Of a stretch of DNA of 64,000 bases, positions 1-8,184 are shown piece by piece. Origin of the DNA: Hymenobacter sp. APR13 (GTDB lineage: Bacteria; Bacteroidota; Bacteroidia; Cytophagales; Hymenobacteraceae). Position 1 is the stretch's first letter, and each line of letters starts with the position of its first letter. The stretch is from positions 248,001 through 312,000 of the forward strand of contig NZ_CP006587.1 of NCBI RefSeq assembly GCF_000737515.1, in the 5' to 3' direction. The notes under the pieces are model-generated. The model was not told where the DNA came from. It made no database searches and worked only from the letters and a program-made list of their open reading frames with translations. The translations under genes and the position numbers were made by a program.

Positions 1-623
1 TGGCCCTCGGCAACGAGGCCGTGACCAGCACCGGCCGTGGCCGGGCCTTCGGGGGCGAGTTTTTCTTTCAGCAGAAGCTCACGCGCAACCTGTTCGCCGT
101 GACGTCCTACACGCTGTTCCGCAGCGAGTTTACGGGCCTCGATGGCCAGTATAAGCCCTCGGCCTGGGATACGCGCCACTTGGCCTCGGTGCTGCTGGGG
201 CGCAAGTTCGGGCGGGGCTGGGAGCTGGGCGCGAAGTACCGGCTGGCCGGCGGCGCCCCCTACACGCCCTTCGACGACGCGGCCTCGCAGCAGAACTACC
301 TCACCATCGGGCAGGGCGTGCTCGACTACGGCCGCCTGAACACGTTGCGCCTGGGCACCTTCCAGCAGCTGGATCTGCGCCTCGACAAGAAAATCAACCT
401 GCGCCGTCTCACCTTCGACCTCTACGTGGACGTGCAGAACGTGCTGGCCCTGAAGTCGCCGGCGGCCCCCAGCTACACCTTCCAGCGCACCCCCGACAAC
501 GCCGACTTCGTGAGCACCGACGGCCAGCCCCTGCGCCCCGATGGCTCCAACGCCATACCCTTCCTGCTCGACAACAACAGCGGCACCGTGCTGCCCACCA
601 TCGGCTTCATCGTGGAGTTTTAG
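1..623 (+). CDS. TonB-dependent receptor, C-terminal fragment
   Basis: The reading frame is open to the left edge of the window, so the N-terminal plug and most of the barrel lie outside. The visible ~205 residues alternate polar and hydrophobic residues as in outer-membrane beta strands, contain the late-barrel pattern 'WDTRHL...LGRKFGRGWELGAKYRLAGGAPYTPFD' (broken here) and end in 'IGFIVEF' with a terminal Phe, typical of outer-membrane barrel proteins. Similar ends occur in Bacteroidota TonB-dependent (carboxypeptidase-regulatory-like/SusC-type) receptors, which import ligands through the outer membrane using TonB energy. The ligand cannot be told from this part. A GC-rich hairpin follows the stop. 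The call as a barrel end is firm; the subfamily is inferred. Confidence 0.8.
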   Translation, partial: ALGNEAVTSTGRGRAFGGEFFFQQKLTRNLFAVTSYTLFRSEFTGLDGQYKPSAWDTRHLASVLLGRKFGRGWELGAKYRLAGGAPYTPFDDAASQQNYLTIGQGVLDYGRLNTLRLGTFQQLDLRLDKKINLRRLTFDLYVDVQNVLALKSPAAPSYTFQRTPDNADFVSTDGQPLRPDGSNAIPFLLDNNSGTVLPTIGFIVEF

Positions 624-664
624 GCGGGCCGTTCTGGCAAGCACCTCCCCTCTGGCCCATAGAA

Positions 665-695
665 AAGCCCGCGCCTCCGATGGAAGCGCGGGCTT
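665..695. terminator. Hairpin between convergent genes (likely bidirectional terminator)
   Basis: Arms AAGCCCGCGC (665-674) and GCGCGGGCTT (686-695) pair perfectly over 10 bp, with an 11-nt loop. It lies 42 nt after the receptor stop and 21 nt before the end of the convergent BLUF gene. A short T-rich stretch follows on the plus side. Confidence 0.65.
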
Positions 696-715
696 GTTAA
701 TTCAAAGTAAACCGG

Positions 716-1141
716 CTAGCTGGCCGTTTCGCCGACGGTGGTGCGCAGCATGGAGTACAGCAGGTCGTCGGCACCGCTGAGGCTGCCGGGCAGGGTGCGC
801 AGCAATTCGTCGGGGGTGGCGTAGCCGGCCGCAGTTGGCAGCGCATCGGCCGCCACCGTTTCAAAGGCCATCGACCAGTTGCCGAAGCTGCGGTATGGAA
901 TGTCTTTGTCGGCCAGCTTCATCACACCGGTGTGGCGGGCATCGGCCTCCACCTTGTCATAGAGCGCCTGCACGGTGGCTTTGTCGCCTTCCATGATCTG
1001 CATGAACTGGCCGCCACCATACACCAGGGCACCCGTTATCTGTAGCTGCTCGTTGTTGCGGCGGCATTGGGTCAAAAGCATCGTCAGCTCATCGTCGCTC
1101 ATGGACTGCGTGGCGCTGCTTATATAGATGATGTGGTGCAT
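716..1141 (-). CDS. BLUF-domain blue-light sensor (intact copy)
   Basis: This 141-residue protein is almost entirely one BLUF domain, a flavin (FAD) blue-light receptor fold. The residues known to surround the flavin are present: Tyr6 in 'MHHIIYISS', Asn30 in 'RRNNEQ', Gln48 in 'GQFMQIMEG' and Trp89 in 'NWSMAF'. After the BLUF core (residues 1-95) comes a short helical tail with no output domain, so it probably signals by protein contact. I chose the ATG at 1141 because family members begin with 'M-h-h-I-x-Y'; the frame extends 17 codons further upstream without conserved sequence. It is one of three BLUF genes in the window (others near 35.6 and 56.2 kb) and the only undamaged one. Fold assignment is firm; partner and output are unknown. 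Confidence 0.9.
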   Translation of the reverse strand: MHHIIYISSATQSMSDDELTMLLTQCRRNNEQLQITGALVYGGGQFMQIMEGDKATVQALYDKVEADARHTGVMKLADKDIPYRSFGNWSMAFETVAADALPTAAGYATPDELLRTLPGSLSGADDLLYSMLRTTVGETAS

Positions 1142-1444
1142 TAGGCAGAACAAATAAAGAGCAGAGAGACCAAGGTTCAGAAAAGCGAACATTGGAGAAA
1201 CAAGTGTTCTTTATACAAATTGTCCAACAATCGGGTTCATTCATTTCCCACAAAAGCACTGGAACAGCCTTTTTTCGTTGGCCGGCGTGGAGGCTTCGGC
1301 TGCTGCTCCACCGTTTATTCGGAACTGTGACTGAGTTTCTTGGCAATCAATTACTCAAAAAAACGCTCATCGCACCGGCAGGCTGAGCTAGGAAAATTTG
1401 TGAGCAGGATGGGATGCCGGCAGCCAGATAGAAGCAGGCAGCGG
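1142..1444. other. Intergenic region between dctA and the BLUF gene
   Basis: About 300 bases lie between the end of the dctA-like gene and the start of the BLUF gene, both on the minus strand. It should hold the BLUF promoter; I see a poor -7-like stretch near the start codon but nothing I would call. I see no RNA gene, repeat or convincing reading frame. Confidence 0.4.
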
Positions 1445-2791
1445 CTACTTCGGGATTTCGGCGGTGTCGGGGCGCTCGACGCGCGGCAACAAGGCGGCCG
1501 GCTCAGGCGTCAGCTCTTCGGGCACCGAGCGGCCAGCCAGGGCCAGCTGGTGGCGACGTTCATCGAACTCTCCCTCGCTCTTGGCCACTACCAGCGTGGC
1601 AATACCGTTGCCGATGACGTTGGTAATAGCGCGGGCCTCGCTCATGAACCGGTCGACTCCCAGCAGCAGGGCCACGCTTTCCACCGGAATAACCCGGGTA
1701 GCAGCCAGCGTAGACGCCAGCACGATGAACCCCGAGCCGGTGACGCCTGCTGCACCCTTGCTGGTGACTACCAAAATCCCGATAAGCGTGAGTTGCTGGG
1801 TGAGGGAAAGCGGAATATTGAAGGCCTGGGCCAGAAATATTACGGCAATCGAGAGGTAAATAGAAGTGCCATCGAGGTTGAAGGAATAGCCCGTCGGAAT
1901 TACCAAGCCAGCTACGGAGCGGGAGCAGCCGTAGCGCTCCATTTTGTCGATCATGCGTGGCAGCGCCGACTCCGACGACGAGGTGCCCAGCACCAGCAGA
2001 ATTTCCTCTCTGATAAAGCGTAGATACGGCATCAGCCGCAGCCCATAGTAGCGCAAAATCAGGTTCAGCACCCCAAAAACAAACAGAAACATGGTGGCAT
2101 ATACTACCAGCATCAGCTTGCCCAGGGGCAGCAGCGTGGCAATGCCATACTTGCCGATGGTGAAAGCCATACCGCCAAACGCGCCCAGCGGAGCCAGCTT
2201 CATGACCATGGCCAGCACCCCAAACATGGCATGCGAGAGTCGGTCAAAAGTCTTCATCAGGGGCTGGGCGTAGTCGCCCATGCGGTTGAGCGCCAGGCCA
2301 AACAGCACCGAAAACAGCAGCACCTGGAGGATGTCGCCTTTGGCGAATGCGCCCACTACGTTGTCGGGCACGATGTGCGTGAAAAATTCCACCCAGTTCA
2401 TTTCGCCGGCTTGTGAGGTGAAGCGGGCGGCTTCCTGGGTCTTTTGCGAATCCTGCAGCACGGCCTGGGCCGTAGCCTGTACGCCCGCGCCGGGCTGGGT
2501 CAGGTTGGCCACTACCACCCCAATGCCCAGGGCCAGCGTCGTCACAACTTCAAAGTAGAGAAGTGCCTTTCCGCCAACACGGCCCACCTTCTTCATGCTG
2601 CCCATCCCCGCAATACCCAGCACTACTGTCAGGAAAATGATGGGCGTTATCAGCATTTTAATCAAGCTGATAAATGTATCGGCAATGGGTTTGAGGGCGG
2701 CTCCAAAGGCGGGAAACAGTGCTCCCACCGCCACGCCCAGCGCAATGGCGGTGAGCACCTGCACAGTAAGATTGGAAAACAGCTTTTTCAT
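1445..2791 (-). CDS. dctA: C4-dicarboxylate:cation symporter (DctA family)
   Basis: A 448-residue carrier of the DAACS/SDF family, which moves succinate, fumarate, malate or acidic amino acids inward with Na+ or H+. Eight or more hydrophobic segments are visible. Family signatures are present: the serine-rich re-entrant loop '[10 protein letters not shown]' from residue 269, 'NLDGT' at ~305, 'GVTGSG' at ~349 and '[12 protein letters not shown]' at ~380-391. The arrangement '[11 protein letters not shown]' fits DctA better than the glutamate carriers, but substrate is inferred. The start at 2791 ('[11 protein letters not shown]') is chosen by family; the frame runs open ~960 nt further upstream through the tRNA-Ser region, which cannot be coding. 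An acidic/proline C-terminal tail follows the last helix. Confidence 0.88.
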   Translation of the reverse strand: MKKLFSNLTVQVLTAIALGVAVGALFPAFGAALKPIADTFISLIKMLITPIIFLTVVLGIAGMGSMKKVGRVGGKALLYFEVVTTLALGIGVVVANLTQPGAGVQATAQAVLQDSQKTQEAARFTSQAGEMNWVEFFTHIVPDNVVGAFAKGDILQVLLFSVLFGLALNRMGDYAQPLMKTFDRLSHAMFGVLAMVMKLAPLGAFGGMAFTIGKYGIATLLPLGKLMLVVYATMFLFVFGVLNLILRYYGLRLMPYLRFIREEILLVLGTSSSESALPRMIDKMERYGCSRSVAGLVIPTGYSFNLDGTSIYLSIAVIFLAQAFNIPLSLTQQLTLIGILVVTSKGAAGVTGSGFIVLASTLAATRVIPVESVALLLGVDRFMSEARAITNVIGNGIATLVVAKSEGEFDERRHQLALAGRSVPEELTPEPAALLPRVERPDTAEIPK

Positions 2792-3155
2792 GAGGTGAAA
2801 TGCTTGGAGGACAGTTGGTGGCAGTGGCGGCCCAGCTACATCATGCCTATAGTGCGCCGCCCGCATGAACAACTTATCTTGGGTTCTGGCAGCAGCTGTG
2901 GCTGCTATGCCTAGCAGAATTTTGAAGCATAGCCGGCAACTGACGCTTGCCGGTCTTCGGGATAAGACATAATCGGCGCAAGCTGAATGCAGGCGACAAC
3001 GCCCAGGCGAGCCCGCCAAAAGTAGTGAACCTAACCCGGCCTCACGGCGCCGCCCAGCTGCCGTAGCCCAACTGGCAGTTCTCACCCGTGCGGTTTGGCA
3101 CGCAGCTGGCCCCCTTGTCAACCGGCTGATGTCCAGCGTATCGAGCAGCAATAAA
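2792..3155. other. Long leader region upstream of dctA
   Basis: About 360 bases separate the dctA start from the tRNA terminator. It contains a -7-like box at 3017-3024. If used, the dctA leader would be ~220 nt. I see no recognisable riboswitch and no small gene. Confidence 0.4.
3017..3024 (-). promoter_or_regulatory. Candidate -7 promoter box for dctA
   Basis: The minus strand reads TACTTTTG, a full match to the Bacteroidota -7 consensus TAnnTTTG. No clear -33 TTTG lies ~20 nt upstream, so this is only a candidate. Confidence 0.3.
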
Positions 3156-3188
3156 AAAGCCCCGTTTGCAGCTTGCAAACGGGGCTTT
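3156..3188 (-). terminator. Rho-independent terminator of tRNA-Ser
   Basis: A perfect 15-bp stem (3156-3170 with 3174-3188) and a 3-nt loop lie just after the 3' end of the tRNA. On the minus strand the stem runs straight into a T-rich stretch (TTTTTTATTG), the classic intrinsic terminator form. Confidence 0.85.
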
Positions 3189-3191
3189 CTG

Positions 3192-3279
3192 TAGAGAGGA
3201 TGGGATTCGAACCCACGATGAGCTTTAGACCCATACACACTTTCCAGGCGTGCTCCTTCAACCACTCGGACACCTCTCT
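3192..3279 (-). tRNA. tRNA-Ser (GGA anticodon)
   Basis: Read on the minus strand, the 7-bp acceptor stem AGAGAGG/CCTCTCT closes perfectly. The anticodon loop is CTGGAAA with anticodon GGA (3243-3245), the T loop is GGTTCGAATCC, and a long variable arm gives an 88-nt class II tRNA, as expected for serine. CCA is not encoded. It has its own terminator downstream. Confidence 0.95.
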
Positions 3280-3360
3280 GGGTGCGGTTAGGTGGCGCAA
3301 AATAACACCCGTTTTTCCGGATACACAAGCCCCGCCCGCAATTCGGGGCCAGAATCTGCC

Positions 3361-4440
3361 TCAGGCCGGCGTGATTTCGCCGCGCAGGTCGTGGGTGAGC
3401 AGGCGACGCGTGTCGGCCACGGGCTGCTCCAGGCCCAGCACGTACATGAGCTTGGTGATGGCCGCTTCGCGGGTGATGTCGGCGCCGCCGAGCACGCCTA
3501 GGTCGGTGAGGTAGGCGCTGGTTTCGTAGCGGCCCTGCAGCACGCGGCCTTCCTCGCACTGGCTCACGTTGAGCAGGTATACGCCCTGGTCGGTGGCGTC
3601 GCGCAGGCACCTGAGAAACCAGGGGGCGGTGGGCGCGTTGCCGGAGCCGTAGGTTTCGAGCACGGCCCCGCGCAGGCCCTCGGCCAGCAGCTGGCTGCGC
3701 ACCATGCGCTCGGTGAGGCCCGGAAACAGCGGCAGAATGGTTACGTGCTCGCACAGGCGCTGGTGCACGCGCAGCGGGGCGGCCGGCAGCGGCCGCAGGT
3801 GCTTGTCGTCGAAGTCCAGCTCGATGCCGGCACGAGCCAGCGGCGGGTAGTTTTCGGAGCGGAAGGCGTTGTACTGCTGGCTTTCCACCTTCTTGGCCCG
3901 GTTGCCCCGAATCAGCACATCGTTGAAGAACAGCCCTACCTCGGGCACGCGCACCGTGCCGGCCAGCGGGTGGCGGGCGGCGGCAAACTCCAGGGCCGTA
4001 ACCAGGTTGCGGCGGGCATCGGTGCGGATGCCACCCACGGGTACCTGCGCACCGGTAAAGACCACTGCCTTGCCCAGGTTTTCCAGCAGAAAGCTCAGCG
4101 CCGCCGCCGAGTAGGCCATGGTATCGGTGCCATGCAGCACCACGAAGCCGTCGTAGCGCGCGTAGTTTTCCTCGATGAGGGCCGCAATGCGCAGCCAGTC
4201 CTGAATGCTGACGTTGCTGGAGTCAATCGGCTCGCCGAGGCTTTGCACCTCCACCTGCATGTTGAGCTGGCGCAGCTCGGGCATCTTCTTGCGGATCTGC
4301 TCGAAGTTCATCGGCACCAGTTCGCCGCGCTTGTTGTAAGCCATGCCGGCCGTGCCACCGGTATAAATAACGAGAACAGCCGTTTCGGGGCGGGAATCAG
4401 AAGAAAGCAAGGGCGGGGCAGGATTGGGTTGGAGGAGCAA
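3361..4440 (-). CDS. ansA: Type I (cytoplasmic) L-asparaginase
   Basis: The protein hydrolyses L-asparagine to aspartate and ammonia. Near its start '[10 protein letters not shown]' carries the nucleophilic Thr of the asparaginase family, and '[16 protein letters not shown]' carries the second Thr-Asp pair; '[19 protein letters not shown]' is also characteristic. There is no signal peptide, so it fits the cytoplasmic AnsA type. The start is uncertain. The open frame reaches 4599, but its first ~30 codons lie inside a palindromic repeat (4508-4623), so I reject that ATG. No in-frame ATG lies between; TTG at 4440 is my choice and TTG at 4410 is equally possible and gives spacing closer to known AnsA. 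Confidence 0.88.
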   Translation of the reverse strand: MLLQPNPAPPLLSSDSRPETAVLVIYTGGTAGMAYNKRGELVPMNFEQIRKKMPELRQLNMQVEVQSLGEPIDSSNVSIQDWLRIAALIEENYARYDGFVVLHGTDTMAYSAAALSFLLENLGKAVVFTGAQVPVGGIRTDARRNLVTALEFAAARHPLAGTVRVPEVGLFFNDVLIRGNRAKKVESQQYNAFRSENYPPLARAGIELDFDDKHLRPLPAAPLRVHQRLCEHVTILPLFPGLTERMVRSQLLAEGLRGAVLETYGSGNAPTAPWFLRCLRDATDQGVYLLNVSQCEEGRVLQGRYETSAYLTDLGVLGGADITREAAITKLMYVLGLEQPVADTRRLLTHDLRGEITPA

Positions 4441-4507
4441 GGTAGGCAGGGCGGCGTCATTCCAGCAAAGCCAGTCCGTGCTTACTACAGGGCAGAAATG
4501 AGCTACG

Positions 4508-4623
4508 TGAACGATGTAGAAACGCAATATTTTGCGTCTCGTCGCTGCTGATGTTGTTACGTTAATCGTCTGGAGGTGATGTTCAACGACGAGACGCAAA
4601 ACATTGCGTCTCTACACCGTTCA
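4508..4623. repeat. Intergenic inverted repeat, GACGCAA family
   Basis: Two ~37-nt arms (4508-4544 and 4587-4623) form an imperfect inverted repeat around a 42-nt centre. Each arm is itself nearly palindromic around GACGCAAAATATTGCGTC-like sequence. The centre carries CTGCTGATGTTGTT, which recurs at 6940 and 51233 in other repeats. It runs between the asparaginase and TatD genes and overlaps the open frame upstream of the asparaginase. Confidence 0.8.
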
Positions 4624-4635
4624 TTCAGCCTTAGC

Positions 4636-5403
4636 CTACAGCTTGAACAGCTGCCGGGCGTTGTGGGTGGTGGCTTCCACCACTTCGGCTTCGGTTTTGC
4701 CGAGCAGCGTGGCGATGCGCCGGGCAATGAGGGGCAGGTAGGCCGGCTCGTTGCGCTTGCCGCGGTGCGGCATCGGGGCCAGGTAGGGGCAGTCGGTTTC
4801 GAGCAGCAGGTGCTCCAGCGCTATGCCGGGCAGCACCTTGTCGAGGCCGACGTTCTTGAACGTAACCACACCCCCGATGCCCAGCAGAAAGCCCAGCCGA
4901 ATGGCCTCCTCGGCCTCCGCCACGGTACCCGAGAAGCAGTGATACACGCCGCGCAGCGTGCCGTCCTGCCCCGCCTCGATGAGGTCAGTGGTTTCTCGGA
5001 AGGCCTCGCGGGTGTGCAGTACCAGCGGCAGCTGATGCTTTTTGGCCAGCTCGATCTGCACGAGTAGGGCCTCCTGCTGCATGCTGAGGGTGGTTTTGTC
5101 CCAGTGCAGGTCGATGCCGCACTCCCCTACCGCCGCAAACGGCCGCTTCCCCAGCCAGTCCTCCACCTCGTACAGCTCCCGCTCGAAGTTTTTGGTGACG
5201 TGGCACGGATGCAGCCCCATCATGGCATGGCACTGCTGCGGAAACCGGGCCTCGGTTTCCAGCATGGCGTCGATGCTTTCGTGGTCGATGTTGGGCATGA
5301 TGATGGTCTGCACGCCGGCCTCGAAGGCGCGGTTGAGCATATCATCCTGGTCAGGCTTGAACTGCTCGGAGTAAACGTGGGCGTGGGAATCGGTGAAATG
5401 CAT
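4636..5403 (-). CDS. tatD: TatD-family metal-dependent deoxyribonuclease
   Basis: A 255-residue TIM-barrel hydrolase of the TatD family (DNA 3'-end processing; D-tyrosyl-type side activities are reported for relatives). Metal ligands are visible: 'DSHAHVY' with His7 and His9, 'VGECGIDLHW' with the Glu, 'LVLHTREAF' and 'VYHCFSGT' with His residues and 'LLLETDCPYLAP' with the Asp. Length is normal. It begins at ATG 5403, directly beside a direct-repeat region. The family call is firm; the exact substrate in the cell is not known. Confidence 0.92.
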   Translation of the reverse strand: MHFTDSHAHVYSEQFKPDQDDMLNRAFEAGVQTIIMPNIDHESIDAMLETEARFPQQCHAMMGLHPCHVTKNFERELYEVEDWLGKRPFAAVGECGIDLHWDKTTLSMQQEALLVQIELAKKHQLPLVLHTREAFRETTDLIEAGQDGTLRGVYHCFSGTVAEAEEAIRLGFLLGIGGVVTFKNVGLDKVLPGIALEHLLLETDCPYLAPMPHRGKRNEPAYLPLIARRIATLLGKTEAEVVEATTHNARQLFKL

Positions 5404-5413
5404 TGTTTGGTGC

Positions 5414-5461
5414 TTGGTGCCTGGGGCTTAGGGCCTAGGGATTGGTGCCTGGGGCTTAGGG
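5414..5461. repeat. Direct repeat, CCTGGGGCTTAGGG family
   Basis: TTGGTGCCTGGGGCTTAGGG occurs twice, at 5414-5433 and 5442-5461, 8 nt apart. The same motif, inverted and followed by AAGCCCC heptads, appears at 12314-12420. Confidence 0.85.
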
Positions 5462-5537
5462 ACTGGGGTGGAAACGGTGCCGGCTTAGCGGGCGCAAGTT
5501 ACGGTGGGCAGCCCGGCCGGCCGAACGGCACGGCCGA

Positions 5538-5698
5538 GGCGCCTCACCCCCCGGCCCCCTCTCCGAAAAGGAGAGGGGGAGCCAGACGAAGAAAGCAAAT
5601 CAAGAGCCGTATGTGTAGAGCAAGGGAGGATTCATATATCAAGAGCAGAACCGGTGCCCCCTCTCCTTTTCGGAGAGGGGGTCAGGGGGTGAGGCGCC
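5538..5698. repeat. Intergenic inverted repeat, CCCCCTCTCC family
   Basis: Arms at about 5538-5582 and 5654-5698 are inverted copies. Each contains an inner hairpin, CCCCCTCTCC...GGAGAGGGGG around GAAAA, preceded by GCCTCACCCCC. Repeats of this wording are widespread between genes in unrelated bacteria, which I know in general and cannot check here. Confidence 0.8.
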
Positions 5699-5735
5699 CC
5701 GCCTGAACAACTCACCAAGCACTATGCCCTAAAGC

Positions 5736-6836
5736 CTACCGATACCTTCTCCCCTTCCAGTCAAAGGAGAGCGGCAGCAGGCGGAAGACAGCCAGGGCGG
5801 CGGTGAGGGCGGGCGTGTAGAGCTCGAACAGCGGCAGCAGGTGCAGCGGGGCGCGGCGGCCGGCGCGGCGGAAGCAGAGCGCGGCCAGCAGCCCCTGCAG
5901 CAGCATTTTGGCCAGCAGCACCAGCCCGGCGGCCAGCGGCCCGGCCAGCCAGCCCAGCGCCAGCAGCGCCGGATAGAAGCCCGCGTAGTATAGCAAGCCG
6001 CCTTTCAGCCACCACGGCAGGCTTTCCACGCCCCGGCTCCAGCGGCGGCGCTGGTGCAGCAACGCGCCAAACGTGGGCATGGGCAAACTCTCGGCCAGCA
6101 CCTCGGGGCGGAACAGAATCCGGTAGCCGAAGCCATGACGCAGCGTGGCGCGGAACAGCTCAAAGTCCTCGGTTACGGAAAACGGCAGCGCCTCGTAGCC
6201 GCCGATGGCTTCGTAAGCGGCGCGCGTTACCAGCATGTTGTTGCCCATGGCCGTCACGGGCCGCCCCAGATCCGACACCACCTGCACCAGCCCCAGCGAA
6301 ATCAGCCAGTCGAGACCCTGCAGCTTATCAAATAGGCGCGGGCCCTGCACCAGCGTGAGGCCCGTCACGGTGCCGATGCCCGGCTGCGCGTGCGCCAGCA
6401 ACGACGACACCCAGGTGCGAGGCACGGCAATGTCGGCGTCGGTGATGAGGAAAAAATCGGTGGTGGCGGCGTGGGTGAGGTGAGCCAGCACGTTGGCCTT
6501 GCCGCGGGCTAAGCCCAGCGTTTCCCGGATGGGCACCACCCGAAACGTGCCGCCGAAGCCCTGCATGGCCTGGGTAGCTACGGCGGCGGTGCCATCGGTA
6601 GAGCCATCATCACCGAGCAGCACTTCCAGTAAGTGCGCCGGGTACTCTAGCTGCCGGATGGCCTGCAGGCAGCGCCCGATGGCCGCCGCCTCGTTGCGGG
6701 CCGCAATCAGCACACTCACGCGCGGCAACGGCTGCGGCAGCGGCCCCGGCCGGCTCCCGCGCCGCGTGGCCAGCAGCAGCGTAGAAGCCGCCAGAATCAG
6801 AAACCACCCGGAAAGAAAAAGCGTGAGGAACAGCAA
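5736..6836 (-). CDS. Glycosyltransferase family 2, membrane-anchored
   Basis: About 366 residues. An N-terminal membrane segment is followed by a GT2 catalytic domain: 'VSVLIAARNE', 'GDDGSTDGT', the metal-binding 'ITDADIAVP', 'TEDFELF' and the processive-type 'QRRRWSRG' (QxxRW-like), then two to three C-terminal membrane helices. It transfers a sugar from a nucleotide donor at the inner membrane, probably in polysaccharide or glycolipid synthesis given its neighbours. The start is unclear: the only in-frame ATG (6914) lies in a palindromic repeat and would add ~26 repeat-encoded residues (consecutive 'SPVTCHLSP'-like), so I place the start at TTG 6836, just after the GGTGACA-type repeats. Acceptor and sugar are unknown. 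Confidence 0.85.
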   Translation of the reverse strand: MLFLTLFLSGWFLILAASTLLLATRRGSRPGPLPQPLPRVSVLIAARNEAAAIGRCLQAIRQLEYPAHLLEVLLGDDGSTDGTAAVATQAMQGFGGTFRVVPIRETLGLARGKANVLAHLTHAATTDFFLITDADIAVPRTWVSSLLAHAQPGIGTVTGLTLVQGPRLFDKLQGLDWLISLGLVQVVSDLGRPVTAMGNNMLVTRAAYEAIGGYEALPFSVTEDFELFRATLRHGFGYRILFRPEVLAESLPMPTFGALLHQRRRWSRGVESLPWWLKGGLLYYAGFYPALLALGWLAGPLAAGLVLLAKMLLQGLLAALCFRRAGRRAPLHLLPLFELYTPALTAALAVFRLLPLSFDWKGRRYR

Positions 6837-6837
6837 A

Positions 6838-6898
6838 GTTGGTGATGAGGTGATGGGGTGATGAGGTGACAGGTGACAGGTGACAGGTGAGAGGTGAC
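6838..6898. repeat. Heptad tandem repeat (GGTGATGA / GGTGACA)
   Basis: Short units GGTGATGA, GGTGATGG and then GGTGACA repeat imperfectly from about 6838 to 6898, abutting the likely start of the GT2 gene. A sister array lies at 9318-9374. Confidence 0.85.
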
Positions 6899-6904
6899 GA
6901 GGGA

Positions 6905-7055
6905 AGAACGTCATGCAGAGCGCAGCGAAGCATCTCGCGTGCTGATGTTGTTAAATCGTCGAACGATAACCGCTCCGTAGCCTAGGGTTTAAACCCTGGG
7001 CTAGTGAAACAACATCAGCACGCGAGATGCTTCACTGCGCTCTGCATGACGTTCT
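6905..7055. repeat. Long inverted repeat, CATGCAGAGCGCAGCGAAGC family
   Basis: Arms of 48 nt (6905-6952 and 7008-7055) pair almost perfectly, from AGAACGTCATGCAGAGCGC to CGCGTGCTGATGTTGTT. The 55-nt centre holds a smaller palindrome around CCTAGGGTTTAAACCCTGGG. The element lies between the GT2 gene and the deacetylase. Confidence 0.92.
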
Positions 7056-7080
7056 GAATGTCGTGCTCATCTGCAAAATC

Positions 7081-7719
7081 TTATAGCAACTCAAACGAAT
7101 ACCCCTGCTCAACACAGGCCGCCAGGTAGCGGGGCAGCACGGCGCGCAGGTTCTGGCGGGCCTTTCGGCTGTCGTGGAACACGACGATGGCGCCGGGGCG
7201 GGTGTGGGCCAGGGCGGCGCGCAGGCAGGTTTCGGGCGGATAGGTGGCGTCGTAGTCGTAGGTGAGCACGTCCCACATGATGAGGCGGTGGCTGGGGTGC
7301 AGCGCGGCGGCCTGGGCGCGGGTGAGGCGGCCGTAGGGCGGGCGCAGCAGCGGCCGGGCCTCGGGCTGCGGCAGCAGCGCATCCAGCGCCTGCTGGCAAC
7401 GGCCCACCTCCTGCAGATACTGCGGCAAGGGCGTCCGCCAGCCACTCACGTGGTGGAAGGTGTGGTTGGCGAGGCGGTGGCCAGCGGCCAGCACCTGCCG
7501 GGCAATGTCGGGGTGCTTTTCCAGGTTGTCGCCGACGCAGAAGAACGTGGCGCGGGCGTTGTGCCGGGCCAGCTGCTCCAGCACGAAGGGCGTTTCCTCC
7601 GGAATAGGGCCGTCGTCGAAAGTGAGGTAGAGCGGCTTCTCCCCCACCCGCACCGGCCCGCGCCACTCGGTGTGCGGCAGCCAGCGTTGCATGATTTCGG
7701 GGAGGCGGTGGATACGCAT
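7081..7719 (-). CDS. Polysaccharide deacetylase (NodB homology)
   Basis: A 212-residue carbohydrate esterase 4 protein that removes N- or O-acetyl groups from polysaccharides. The NodB motifs are present: 'YLTFDDGP' with the catalytic Asp and metal Asp (residues 35-36), 'ANHTFHH' with the two metal His, 'LLRPPYGR', 'IMWDVLTYDYD' and 'IVVFHDS' with the catalytic His. No signal peptide or membrane segment is evident, so a cytoplasmic or non-classically placed enzyme is suggested; the ATG at 7719 gives the normal start just before the NodB domain. It sits in the polysaccharide region, with repeats on one side and a divergent small membrane gene on the other. Confidence 0.9.
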   Translation of the reverse strand: MRIHRLPEIMQRWLPHTEWRGPVRVGEKPLYLTFDDGPIPEETPFVLEQLARHNARATFFCVGDNLEKHPDIARQVLAAGHRLANHTFHHVSGWRTPLPQYLQEVGRCQQALDALLPQPEARPLLRPPYGRLTRAQAAALHPSHRLIMWDVLTYDYDATYPPETCLRAALAHTRPGAIVVFHDSRKARQNLRAVLPRYLAACVEQGYSFELL

Positions 7720-7755
7720 GGGGTTTCTATATTTGAGTGCAACTAATCATGCGCT

Positions 7756-8175
7756 ATGCTACGGCAAAAGTACAGTCACAAAAAAGCTACTGAAATGTAT
7801 CTCGCCGGCGCAAGCCCGGAAAGCGTAGCTAAGATGCTGCTAGAAGAAGGTGCCTCAGAACAGGAAGCTCCGCAATTGGCTGCAGAGTATTTACGCAGCT
7901 TCTTATTGTATCAAGTTGATATTCAAAAGAAACTACTAAAACGTGGCAGTCTGTTTCAAACTATTGGCTTGGTATTCACCATTTGTGGATTGGTTCTTAG
8001 CTTTCTGGCGTCCATATCAACTGACACAAACGGGTCCAACATCATTTTCTATGGCATTATCCTTTCAGGGATTGGCATCTGGGTGAAAGGGTTCATCGAT
8101 AAGCGGCAATCGTCGGATATTATTTCGCAAGTTGAAAACAGCCTTGCCTCTGCAGAAATTTATCGTGCCTCATAG
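7756..8175 (+). CDS. Hypothetical protein with two membrane helices
   Basis: I do not recognise this 139-residue protein. An N-terminal ~50 residues read as helices ('KKATEMYLAGASPESVAKMLLEEG' style, shown in part), followed by two hydrophobic segments (about residues 70-88 and 98-115) and a polar tail. The base composition is much more AT-rich than both neighbours, and the gene stands alone on the plus strand within the polysaccharide region, which suggests later arrival. The start is ATG 7756, only 36 nt from the divergent deacetylase start. Confidence 0.7.
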   Translation: MLRQKYSHKKATEMYLAGASPESVAKMLLEEGASEQEAPQLAAEYLRSFLLYQVDIQKKLLKRGSLFQTIGLVFTICGLVLSFLASISTDTNGSNIIFYGIILSGIGIWVKGFIDKRQSSDIISQVENSLASAEIYRAS

Positions 8176-8184
8176 CTCCAGCAG

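Larger units (their letters stand above)
5404..5735. other. Intergenic region packed with repeats
   Basis: The ~330 bases between the GT2 gene end and tatD hold a 20-nt direct repeat (5414-5433, 5442-5461) and a large inverted repeat (5538-5698). I see no gene; short frames through it translate repeat sequence only. Confidence 0.7.

Noticed and set aside
2792..3754. N-terminal extension of the dctA frame (321 more codons)
   Set aside because: It runs through the tRNA-Ser and its terminator on the same strand, so it cannot be coding.
4441..4599. Upstream ATG of the asparaginase frame
   Set aside because: The first ~30 codons are repeat sequence and have no family similarity.
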